Part shown: positions 15,853-23,606 of the stretch, in pieces
Position numbering within the stretch: position 1 is the first letter of the stretch
Layout of the letters: each line of letters starts with the position of its first letter
Assembly: GCA_028702365.1 (NCBI GenBank)
Contig: JAQVOZ010000002.1
Location: forward strand, 1-24,776
Direction of reading: 5' to 3'
From: Candidatus Omnitrophota bacterium
GTDB taxonomy: Bacteria > Omnitrophota > Gorgyraeia > Duberdicusellales > 4484-171
DNA: 24,776 bases
Position numbers and translations under genes: made by a program
The notes under the pieces: model-generated
What the model was told of the DNA's origin: nothing
Seen by the model: the letters and a program-made list of their open reading frames with translations, nothing else
The model's database searches: none

Positions 15853-17343
15853 TTATTTTCGTTTCACTCGTTTAAATAATATATTAAAAATAGTGCTTAA
15901 TATACGGGTTCTTTTATTTATATATATCAATAAAGGCACGCAGCATATAATTAAAACCGCGACTTGAATTGCTAACCCCGCGTAAACATTTACCGGCCTT
16001 ATGAAATAAGTACACCCAAAAACAACTACTATAATATATATTAAAGGGAGAATGCATCTTATGGCGAACTTAATTATCTCTTTATGTCCGGTAAAATGCT
16101 TCATCGCATAACCTAATATCAGGAAAGAGCTGAAAAGCGTTGCCATAAAAGTTCCTACGGCAACTCCGGCTATCCCCCATCCTATTTTTATAAAAAAGTA
16201 ATTAGCTAATATATTAATAATTATGGCGCCTATATTTATCGGTATCATTCGCGACTGCTTTCCCAGGGCAGTTATGAACTGGCTCGCCTGCGGGCAAAAA
16301 GAACTGAAAAAAATTTCAAGCAATAAAACCTGCGCCGCGAGGATACCGGGGATAAATTTTGGCAGAAAAGTTTGAACAAAAATAGGTATCAGAAGGTAAA
16401 GCATCCCCAGAAAACAAGGTAGGATATAAGAGATTACTTCTGCGGATATGGTAACGAATTTTTTTATATGCTCAATATTTTCCTCTTTTCCGTAAGCCTC
16501 AAGAATTTTAGGAATAGTTACGATTCCGAAATTATTCGATAATCCGCTTACGTAATTTTTGGAAAGAAGCGCAATGCTGTAATACCCCACATAAGTAACG
16601 CCAAGCATTTTGGCTATCATTATTCTATCGGTACTGCGCAATATCATATTTAACATCCCCACAAAAAGAAGAGGTAAACCATACTTTAAAAGATGGGCCA
16701 TTTCACCGTTTAGCTTAAGAGTAAAAGACACGCGGTGCCGCGCCAAAAAGTGTATAAAAAGTATATTTAGGCAGGCCAGGATTGTTACTGTCAAATACAA
16801 CCCCTGCATTTTGAAGTTTTTAACAAGCAGGAATATAAATATTAAATTGACAAGCGAATCGAATACAACGGATTTATTTATTACTGTGAAATTGCTGTGA
16901 GCCCTGAGTATTATAAGATAATAGCCATATAATCTTTCAAGACAAAGATACGCTGAAATAAATACGAGCCCGGCAAATAACTCGGCGGGAAGTTTATCCT
17001 TTAACATAAATGTACCTATCAATATCAGCAACCCCGAAACAACCGACATGATAAATACAAAAGAAAACGCAACATCCTCTATTTGCTTTGCTTTTCCATG
17101 ATCGCCTTTGCCCTTAAAGAATGGGATTTTAAAAGTTGTTGCCGTTGCGACCCCAAGTTCACCCCAAAGTGTATATTCTATGATGACCCTAAGGAGCGAC
17201 CATATACCTATAAGATAAGGGCCCAAAAAGCTTCTCATGGCGGTAGCCCCGATAAAACCAAAAATGCTTGAGCCATATTGCACTATGGTATAGATAAAAG
17301 TATCTTTTATTATTTTTTCTTTTACGGTTTTAATTTTACTCAT
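15853..17343 (-). CDS. Wzx-type polysaccharide flippase (MOP/MATE superfamily)
   Basis: A 496-residue polytopic protein with about fourteen hydrophobic segments, the standard size and topology of MOP-family exporters. The N-terminus KDTFIYTIVQYGSSIFGFI and the following region (GPYLIGIWSLLRVI, then ELGVATATTFKIPFFKGKG) resemble the PST/Wzx start. YGLPLLFVGMLNMILRSTDRIMIAKMLG (218-245) is the typical second-half repeat with an Arg-Thr-Asp-Arg loop. Its family moves undecaprenyl-diphosphate-linked oligosaccharides from the inner to the outer leaflet. It lies in the middle of the glycosyltransferase genes, 4 bases after the polyprenyl-phosphate sugar synthase-like gene and 1 base before a GT2. 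The cargo is not known. It fits the Wzx/Wzy pathway because no ABC-type exporter is present in the window. Confidence 0.9.
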   Translation of the reverse strand: MSKIKTVKEKIIKDTFIYTIVQYGSSIFGFIGATAMRSFLGPYLIGIWSLLRVIIEYTLWGELGVATATTFKIPFFKGKGDHGKAKQIEDVAFSFVFIMSVVSGLLILIGTFMLKDKLPAELFAGLVFISAYLCLERLYGYYLIILRAHSNFTVINKSVVFDSLVNLIFIFLLVKNFKMQGLYLTVTILACLNILFIHFLARHRVSFTLKLNGEMAHLLKYGLPLLFVGMLNMILRSTDRIMIAKMLGVTYVGYYSIALLSKNYVSGLSNNFGIVTIPKILEAYGKEENIEHIKKFVTISAEVISYILPCFLGMLYLLIPIFVQTFLPKFIPGILAAQVLLLEIFFSSFCPQASQFITALGKQSRMIPINIGAIIINILANYFFIKIGWGIAGVAVGTFMATLFSSFLILGYAMKHFTGHKEIIKFAIRCILPLIYIIVVVFGCTYFIRPVNVYAGLAIQVAVLIICCVPLLIYINKRTRILSTIFNILFKRVKRK

Positions 17344-17347
17344 GGTT

Positions 17348-18091
17348 TTAATCTATAAATCTATATTTAATCAAAATTGCTATAGCCACCAAACCGTCTT
17401 TCCAGCTTAATTTTTTTCCATGCTCGGTAGTTCTTGGATAGTAAGAAATAGGCACCTCGCGGATATCGTAGCCTGCCTTATAAACTTTTGCAGTTACCTC
17501 GGGGCAGAATTCAAATCGTTCGCACTTTAGATTGATTTTTTTTATAACATCAGCTTTAAATACTTTATAGCAGGTTGCCTCATCGGTTATTCTTTTTCCG
17601 TATAGCATAAATATCAATAAATTCAAAAATTGTATGCCCAAAAAGTTTGAAAAATAGATATGCCCTATATTGCATGCCTTTCCTTTTAATTTGCTGGTAA
17701 ACCAAGACCATATATATTTTAAAGTATTAAGGTGCATAAACCGCGAACCATATACCACAGAAGTTTTATGCTCATTTATAGGCGCAACAAGCAATACATA
17801 ATCGTTAGGGTCGTATTCCAAGTCCGCGTCCTGTATGATAACGACATCGCCTTTTACGTACGATAAGCCGGTGCGTATCGCAAAACCTTTGCCCCTGTTT
17901 TTTTCCAGAAAAACCAGAGTGACGTTAGCGGCATTGCTGAATTTCTTGCGCAATATATCACTAGTTCCATCTGTCGGTTTATCATCCACAATGATTATTT
18001 CCTTATCAAGATTTACCTTAAGAACGCGGCCTACTATTTCTTCAATAGTATCTTTTTCATTATAAACAGGTATGATTATAGAAGTTTTCAT
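17348..18091 (-). CDS. Polyprenyl-phosphate sugar synthase-like family 2 glycosyltransferase (DPM1-type)
   Basis: A 247-residue GT2 enzyme of the short dolichyl-phosphate mannose synthase type without C-terminal membrane helices. Visible elements: TSIIIPVYNEKDTIEEIV (3-20), IIIVDDKPTDGT (32-43), EKNRGKGFAIRTGL (63-76), IIQDADLEYDP (85-95), VYGSRF (113-118) and DEATCYKVFKADVI. DPM1-type enzymes move mannose or glucose from GDP- or UDP-sugar to a polyprenyl phosphate at the cytoplasmic face, and GT-C enzymes then use that product. The gene directly follows (4 bases) a GT-C gene at 18096-19952, which suggests they work as a pair. The usual DDGSTDGT reads DDKPTDGT here, an uncommon change next to the nucleotide site. 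An alternative is a GT that adds a sugar directly to the lipid-linked glycan. Confidence 0.82.
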   Translation of the reverse strand: MKTSIIIPVYNEKDTIEEIVGRVLKVNLDKEIIIVDDKPTDGTSDILRKKFSNAANVTLVFLEKNRGKGFAIRTGLSYVKGDVVIIQDADLEYDPNDYVLLVAPINEHKTSVVYGSRFMHLNTLKYIWSWFTSKLKGKACNIGHIYFSNFLGIQFLNLLIFMLYGKRITDEATCYKVFKADVIKKINLKCERFEFCPEVTAKVYKAGYDIREVPISYYPRTTEHGKKLSWKDGLVAIAILIKYRFID

Positions 18092-18095
18092 AATC

Positions 18096-19952
18096 TTAGT
18101 TTTTATTTTTATCTCCTATTTTCCAAAGTTGATACACATAATGCTCGTCTCTATAAACAAATTCCGTTTCCTTGAGCAGTTTTTTATCATAGCCTACGAA
18201 AAGATTTTGCGCAGTTAATGGCGTATCCGGACAACCATTTCTTGAATAATCTTTCATATAAAGCATATAATTTCCGAAACCCTGCGAGCGTAAATATTCT
18301 TCAAAGCTTTGTTTATTTTTAATATTTTTATCTGCCATATAATCCATTTCTATAAGCGTGGCAACGGCACTATCGCGATTAAAATAGTATAAGCGCGGTT
18401 CGGCTAAAATTAAAATTTTGCTGTTTACCGGCAAATTATTATTTACATACTGCGCAATTTCATAAATTCGTTCATGCTTTAAAAGGTAATCCTGCTGTTT
18501 TTGCACTCCAAAGACTACGGGAATTTTATCCAAATTATGATAAACAGACAAAGCTGCGCTATAGCAAAATAATAAAATTATAACTACGGTGGAAGTTTTG
18601 GAAATTATTTTATCTTTTTTGCAAAAATTAAAATAGATATAAGAAACCAGTATGGATAAAAATATGAGCGTAGGATAGAAAAACCTTACATATTGATAAA
18701 CGATAAACCACGAGGCATACAAGCTTACTGTTATAAATATTACATATTTTATAAATTTTGATATTTTTCTTACGAATATAATCATAGGTAAAAATATCAA
18801 AAATATCGCACCTATGCTTTCTCCTCCAAAACGGTCCGGATATAACGTGAGAGGCCAAAGCATTTTAATAAACTGCACAGGGCCCGTGCCGATGCCTGAA
18901 GTCAATTGATACCTTAATTTTTCCTCCATGTAACCTGCACCGTTAAAAAGATATGCCGCAAAGGGAAAAATGGGGTTACCGAGAATTATCCACGACCTCA
19001 TATACCACACGCCGCCCGTTGCAAGTATTATTAATGTAAAAATAATTACAGGCAAAAATTTTTCTTTTATGGTTTTATTTTCGCGGACTTTATTAAAAAA
19101 GTATAAAAATAAAATTATTGCCGGGGTAACCGCCGATGTTATTTTAATACCTAAAAGAAACCCGCAGGCCGCGGCGGATAAATAAAACCATTTATTGTTT
19201 TTTGTATCAAGCCATAAAAAAAATCGATAGAATGCAAGTATGGTATAAAAAACCACTCCCAAATCCGTATAAGCATATGTTGTTCCTGTAAAAATTGCCG
19301 GAATAAGGGCAAAAATCGCGCCTGCCATCAAGGAATTGGCTCTCGGCCAATACCTTCTGCAGAAAACATATATACCTAGAACAGAAAAAATACTGAAGGC
19401 AAAATGAAACAATTTTGCAAGCATAACGCCTTTCAATAACAGGCCCAGCGTAAAAAGCATCTGCACCAAAAACGGCCAAAGCGATTCTCTCGTGTATGGC
19501 AGATAAAACACTTTATGTGCTTTTATGAATATTTTGGGATCCTGTATGTGGTAAGAGGCTGCATCCATCCCCAAAAGCGGAGAAAGCGAACCTATCAGCG
19601 TAAAAAACCAGACAAACGCTAAAGAAAATATTAAAAAACGCTCCAATGGCGAAAAATGAGCATTAACGAAAGACCTTAACCACAAGATTATATCCTTTAT
19701 AATAATTCTTATATCTTTTATAAACATTACAAACAGGAAAATCAACATTATTATTATCAACCATTTATAAAGAATACCCAAAAGGCCTACATATAAAATA
19801 ATGAGGCCGGTTAAGCCTGCTCCAAGGCCAAAGTTAATGAAAAATCTTTCCAAAAAAGAAAGGTAGCCATTATCGATAAAAATTCTGGAAAGCATTTTGC
19901 CTAACGGCAAGATTATTAAAAGTAATAACAAAAATATGGCCAGGTTTAACAT
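18096..19952 (-). CDS. GT-C membrane glycosyltransferase (GT39/ArnT-like)
   Basis: A 618-residue integral membrane protein. About twelve hydrophobic segments span residues 1-460, followed by a soluble C-terminal domain of roughly 150 residues. The first external loop has MDAASYH (129-135), the Asp-containing signature of GT-C and ArnT/PMT-type enzymes, where an Asp serves as catalytic base. Related proteins transfer sugars from polyprenyl-phosphate donors to lipid A, glycans or proteins on the periplasmic face of the inner membrane. It begins 7 bases after the methyltransferase stop and is followed, 4 bases later, by a polyprenyl-phosphate sugar synthase-like gene that could make its donor. 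An AAGGAT sequence overlaps the preceding stop about 11 bases upstream of the ATG. Acceptor and sugar are unknown. It could decorate the main glycan or the lipid A core. Confidence 0.78.
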   Translation of the reverse strand: MLNLAIFLLLLLIILPLGKMLSRIFIDNGYLSFLERFFINFGLGAGLTGLIILYVGLLGILYKWLIIIMLIFLFVMFIKDIRIIIKDIILWLRSFVNAHFSPLERFLIFSLAFVWFFTLIGSLSPLLGMDAASYHIQDPKIFIKAHKVFYLPYTRESLWPFLVQMLFTLGLLLKGVMLAKLFHFAFSIFSVLGIYVFCRRYWPRANSLMAGAIFALIPAIFTGTTYAYTDLGVVFYTILAFYRFFLWLDTKNNKWFYLSAAACGFLLGIKITSAVTPAIILFLYFFNKVRENKTIKEKFLPVIIFTLIILATGGVWYMRSWIILGNPIFPFAAYLFNGAGYMEEKLRYQLTSGIGTGPVQFIKMLWPLTLYPDRFGGESIGAIFLIFLPMIIFVRKISKFIKYVIFITVSLYASWFIVYQYVRFFYPTLIFLSILVSYIYFNFCKKDKIISKTSTVVIILLFCYSAALSVYHNLDKIPVVFGVQKQQDYLLKHERIYEIAQYVNNNLPVNSKILILAEPRLYYFNRDSAVATLIEMDYMADKNIKNKQSFEEYLRSQGFGNYMLYMKDYSRNGCPDTPLTAQNLFVGYDKKLLKETEFVYRDEHYVYQLWKIGDKNKN

Positions 19953-19959
19953 TACGAAT

Positions 19960-20757
19960 TTATCCTTGCTTTTTGCATATCAAAACCATATTAGCTGCGC
20001 TAAGCCAGGGGAAATATTTTTCGCAGAACCTGCTTAGGGCTAAGCCTGTTTTGTTTGCGCCGTCGTAGCTTTTTTTATCCCTGAATATGCCGGAAAAACT
20101 AATTATGCTATGCTCCTGATCCATAGGCACAACTTCAAACACCTGAAAACCTTCTTTTTCAATTATTTGCTTTAACCGGCGCGCCTTAAAATATTGCTGC
20201 CAATAATATTTTTTTTCTTCCCGGCGGAAAATTTTCCTGAAAAAATGGTTTCTTTTTAATAATTCCAAGGGGTATTTAATTGCCAGAAATACATTCATAA
20301 TTGGAACCTGGACTATGAAGACCCCGCCATTTTTTAAAACCCGATAAGCTTCAGAAATAGCTTTTTGCGGGCCTTCCACAAAATGCTCAATAACACCAAG
20401 AGAAAGATAAGCGTCAAAGGTTTTATCTTTAAAAAGAAGGTTTCTGACATCCATAACGCTTACCGGCAAAGAGTTGTTATAAGACTTTATCTTCTTAAGG
20501 GGGCCTTCATTATAATCTACGCCCACCACGTCATAGCCTTTATTGTGCAGGTATATAAGATATGGGCCCAGGCCGCAGCCGCCTTCCAGGATCTTATCCT
20601 CCTTGGAAATATACTTCATATAAAGCGCCAACTGTTTTTTTACTCTGGGATAAGTAAATATTTCCATCAGCTCTTTGGCTTCATAAGGCTTCCAGTTCTC
20701 ATCCCAGGCTTTTTTTGTTTCTGCCTCAATATGGGTTTCTTTTTTCATTTTATCCAT
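19960..20757 (-). CDS. Class I SAM-dependent methyltransferase
   Basis: A 265-residue Rossmann-fold methyltransferase. KILEGGCGLGPYLIYLH (55-71) is SAM motif I, VVGVDYNEGPLKK (77-89) carries the ribose-binding acid, VSVMDVRNLLFKDKTFDAYLSLGVIEHF (99-126) includes the adenine-loop Asp and the EH motif IV, and a GGVFIVQVP strand ends the core. It likely O-methylates a sugar or a lipid-linked glycan, given its place among GT genes. Two starts are possible. The ATG at 20757 overlaps the upstream GT2 by 13 bases. The ATG at 20748 would give the classic 4-base ATGA overlap and shorten the protein by three residues. No Shine-Dalgarno sequence distinguishes them. The substrate is not known. Confidence 0.85.
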   Translation of the reverse strand: MDKMKKETHIEAETKKAWDENWKPYEAKELMEIFTYPRVKKQLALYMKYISKEDKILEGGCGLGPYLIYLHNKGYDVVGVDYNEGPLKKIKSYNNSLPVSVMDVRNLLFKDKTFDAYLSLGVIEHFVEGPQKAISEAYRVLKNGGVFIVQVPIMNVFLAIKYPLELLKRNHFFRKIFRREEKKYYWQQYFKARRLKQIIEKEGFQVFEVVPMDQEHSIISFSGIFRDKKSYDGANKTGLALSRFCEKYFPWLSAANMVLICKKQG

Positions 20758-21815
20758 GTTGAAAACTTTGAAAATTTATACAGTATAAAAGAATTTATAA
20801 AATACAATAAAACTACTGCCGACCATATTAAAAAAATAAGCCTTTCAGCCCATAAATAGACTTCTTCTTTCCTGACTTTTACCTTTAGCCAGCCGTATGC
20901 CGCGGGGAAAAAACATTCAAAAAAGCCGAGAGCTTTATCCGGAAAGGTATCGTTTCGTAAGAAAAGATAATAATTCATAAAAGATAAACGTATTAAAAAT
21001 TTTCCGTCACGCAAACAATTGCAAAAAGATAGGATTTTTTTCAAATCAAGGTTTAACCCGGGCAAGGAAAGTTTTTTAAAATATGATATTTTTCCATCAA
21101 GCGCTTTTATTATTACCTCTTTATTGATTATTGAATTATAAAAAGCTCCGATGTTGTTATTATCATGCTGCCTGTATTTTACCAGCGCTTTATTGGTATA
21201 AACTATTTTCCCAAGGCCGCAACTTATTATCAAAGCCAGATGGTCATGCAAAAATGGCGCATCCGCAGGCATCTTAGCCAAAATATCCCTTACTTTTTTC
21301 CGAAACATCATGGAACAACCCGGTGTAATATTCTTAAGAAACGATAATTCTTTTAAGCAGCCTTTTTTCGGTTTTATGCCTGAAGTTTTCCAAAAAGAGC
21401 GGCATATAACTGCCAGCTTATCATCGCATATTTCTAAATCAGAATACGCGAGCATATTACGCGAATCCCTTTCCAGAAGTTCTTTTAAGGCAGCTATTTT
21501 GTCATGCTCCCAATAATCGTCCTGGTCACAGAAGCATACAAATTCCCCTTTTGCCAGAGAAACCCCCTTAAGGAAGTTAGCAGACAGGCCTAAATTGCAA
21601 ACATTATTATATACTTTTATGCGCTTATCCAGCCTAGCCAAGTCGTTGGCAATTTCAAGGCTGTCATCTTTAGATTTGTCATCAACAATAACAATTTCTG
21701 TATTAGTGTAACTTTGCTCGAGAATACTTTTTACCTGTTCTTCTAAATATTTTTCTCCGTTATAGACCGGCAAAATGATAGAAACTAAATTATCGGAATC
21801 TTTTAATTTATCCAT
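20745..21815 (-). CDS. Family 2 glycosyltransferase with C-terminal membrane anchor
   Basis: A 356-residue GT-A enzyme. VSIILPVYNGEKYLEEQVKS (11-30), VIVDDKSKDDS (42-52) and VCFCDQDDYWEHDKI (93-107) are the GT2 hallmarks, with the DQDD(Y/W)W cluster that many rhamnosyltransferase-type and capsule GT2 enzymes share. GCSMMFRKK and APFLHDHLAL follow as acceptor-side elements. A hydrophobic helix (about 328-350) anchors the C-terminus to the inner membrane. It overlaps the preceding GT-B gene by 8 bases (ATGGATAA) and the next methyltransferase by 4 to 13, so all four genes at this end are coupled. Sugar specificity is undetermined. Confidence 0.85.
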   Translation of the reverse strand: MDKLKDSDNLVSIILPVYNGEKYLEEQVKSILEQSYTNTEIVIVDDKSKDDSLEIANDLARLDKRIKVYNNVCNLGLSANFLKGVSLAKGEFVCFCDQDDYWEHDKIAALKELLERDSRNMLAYSDLEICDDKLAVICRSFWKTSGIKPKKGCLKELSFLKNITPGCSMMFRKKVRDILAKMPADAPFLHDHLALIISCGLGKIVYTNKALVKYRQHDNNNIGAFYNSIINKEVIIKALDGKISYFKKLSLPGLNLDLKKILSFCNCLRDGKFLIRLSFMNYYLFLRNDTFPDKALGFFECFFPAAYGWLKVKVRKEEVYLWAERLIFLIWSAVVLLYFINSFILYKFSKFSTWIK

Positions 21816-23553
21816 TTTTATGCACTTCTTGCAATATATCTGCTACGATACGCGATGCTGTTTTATCTTCAGCAAATACGGGGCGCGCGTCGCAATCATA
21901 TTGCATATTTTTATTATTATTTAAATTGTTCACTATCGTGTTGATGGAACTTATGAGTTTTTCTTTGGTTGTGCCGTCAAAAAATACATTATATTTCCCA
22001 TATTTTTCTATGCTTTGTTCCTCGAATAAAATTACAGGTTTTTCATAGGCTATTGCGTCAATAGCAAATGTCGTGTGGCAAGCTATCAAAAAATCGCTGC
22101 CTTTGGCTAAAGCAAGGGAATCGTAATTACTTAAAATAACTACCTTGTCCTGGTTCATTTTTTTTACTGATTCGGTAATGCTCTTTTGGCTTATATCCGA
22201 ATGATGAAGTTTGATTATAATCTGAATGTCTCTAAACCCGCAGGCGCAATCGATGACCTCCTTGTTTATCTGCCACATGGTTTTTTTAAGAATATGCCCG
22301 CCTTGCGATATAGGAATAGGAGTTATCAAACAAACCGGTTTTTCAAAATTCAGATGTAACTGTTTGCAAATTTTATTTTTAACCAACGAGGGAGAAACCC
22401 TTAAATATTTGTCATATTTGATGCAACCGCTGACGATAATCCTCTCGCTATCTATGCCCCATTGCGATAAAACATTTTTTTGTTCTTTGCTCCACACAAA
22501 TATCCTGTCAGCGACAAGCGGTGAATAACCTACCCTATGAAATGGCTCGCCATGGCAGTTTACGTAAGATTTGACCTTATATTTACCGGAAACCTGAGTC
22601 AATATATTTTTTGAAACAGATTTGTCTTCATCAAGCAATAAAGATGTTATTTTGAGGCGCTCAAATAAAAGATACGACTGCTCCACTGTTTCTAATATCC
22701 GGCGCAGCTCTTTATTCCAAATAGCACTTAAGTATTTTTTTAGGTAAGGAGTAACATTGGTGTTTTTTATTGCAAGAGTGTCGGCTAAGGCATCTAATTT
22801 ATCTTTGAATGAATTGAATTTCCCCTCAAAAGAATTTTTTTTAGATATCGCCGGAATATCGAATTCAGATAATAATCTTAAATCTATTCTTTTTCTTAAG
22901 AAATAGAATGCAAGCGATAAAGGGAACTTTTCCCTTAAAAAAATGGTTTTTTTATGATTGATGTATTCAAACAACCCTTCGGTCTGGCTCAAATCAGAAT
23001 ATATTAAAATTCCGGAATTTCTTTTAGCGTTCAACCGGGAAATAAAAGATATGACAAATGCAAGAAATGATTTTTTGAAAAAAGCATTGGGATTATGGCT
23101 ATTGGAAATATTTTTCTGCGCGCTTTCTCCGCCCGAATAAAAATATTTTAAAGAAATTCCTGCCGGCAAAAAATCTTTCAGGAATGAATTCAGGCAGGGG
23201 TATTGCAGATTATCTTTATAGTCTGTCCCGGATATCCAGATTTCATCCGGTGATTCTTTTTCTATAATTTTTTTAACAATAAATATTTTTTGACAAAGAT
23301 TATAGAGAAAATCGAATAGCGGCAGTTCATATGCCAACAAGATATCTACATCACGATACATGAAAGATCTTTTTTCGTTATGTTTTTTCAGCCAAAGCTG
23401 TAATTCCAATCCTATCTCTTCGACAATTGCAAAAATTTCAGGAAGCGTCGCATATTCCCCTATATTTATATGCTTAACTATGCAAAAGCTTATGGTTTTA
23501 TCAAATTGCGAAAAATCTATATTTTCTGGTTTTTCAATCAATGCTAATTTCAT
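21808..23553 (-). CDS. Putative GT-B-fold surface-glycan transferase, family not certain
   Basis: A 581-residue soluble protein with no membrane segment. The C-terminal half looks like a GT-B donor domain of the kind found in capsule and teichoic-type transferases: SYVNCHGEPFHRVGYSPLVA (329-348), IFVWSKEQKNVLSQWGI with RIIVSGCIKYDKYL (351-384), IIIKLHHSD (445-453) and CHTTFAIDAIAYEKPVILFEE (492-512). The N-terminal half has no motif I recognise. KpsC-, TagF- or epimerase-like transferases have comparable segments, but the match is not close enough to name a reaction. It lies 53 bases after the methyltransferase gene at the window end and overlaps a GT2 by 8 bases, so it belongs to the same unit. 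The size and the HGEP and HTT elements argue for a transferase that works on a glycan acceptor. Confidence 0.55.
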   Translation of the reverse strand: MKLALIEKPENIDFSQFDKTISFCIVKHINIGEYATLPEIFAIVEEIGLELQLWLKKHNEKRSFMYRDVDILLAYELPLFDFLYNLCQKIFIVKKIIEKESPDEIWISGTDYKDNLQYPCLNSFLKDFLPAGISLKYFYSGGESAQKNISNSHNPNAFFKKSFLAFVISFISRLNAKRNSGILIYSDLSQTEGLFEYINHKKTIFLREKFPLSLAFYFLRKRIDLRLLSEFDIPAISKKNSFEGKFNSFKDKLDALADTLAIKNTNVTPYLKKYLSAIWNKELRRILETVEQSYLLFERLKITSLLLDEDKSVSKNILTQVSGKYKVKSYVNCHGEPFHRVGYSPLVADRIFVWSKEQKNVLSQWGIDSERIIVSGCIKYDKYLRVSPSLVKNKICKQLHLNFEKPVCLITPIPISQGGHILKKTMWQINKEVIDCACGFRDIQIIIKLHHSDISQKSITESVKKMNQDKVVILSNYDSLALAKGSDFLIACHTTFAIDAIAYEKPVILFEEQSIEKYGKYNVFFDGTTKEKLISSINTIVNNLNNNKNMQYDCDARPVFAEDKTASRIVADILQEVHKNG

Positions 23554-23606
23554 TTTTTAATAATTAATTCTTTCGTGTTCAACGCGACAATAATCTGATG
23601 CCAACA

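Noticed and set aside
20365..20859. Plus-strand open frame of about 164 codons
   Set aside because: It is opposite the methyltransferase gene at 19960-20757 and the GT2 start, rich in Phe/Ile as expected of antisense AT-rich code, with no recognisable domain.
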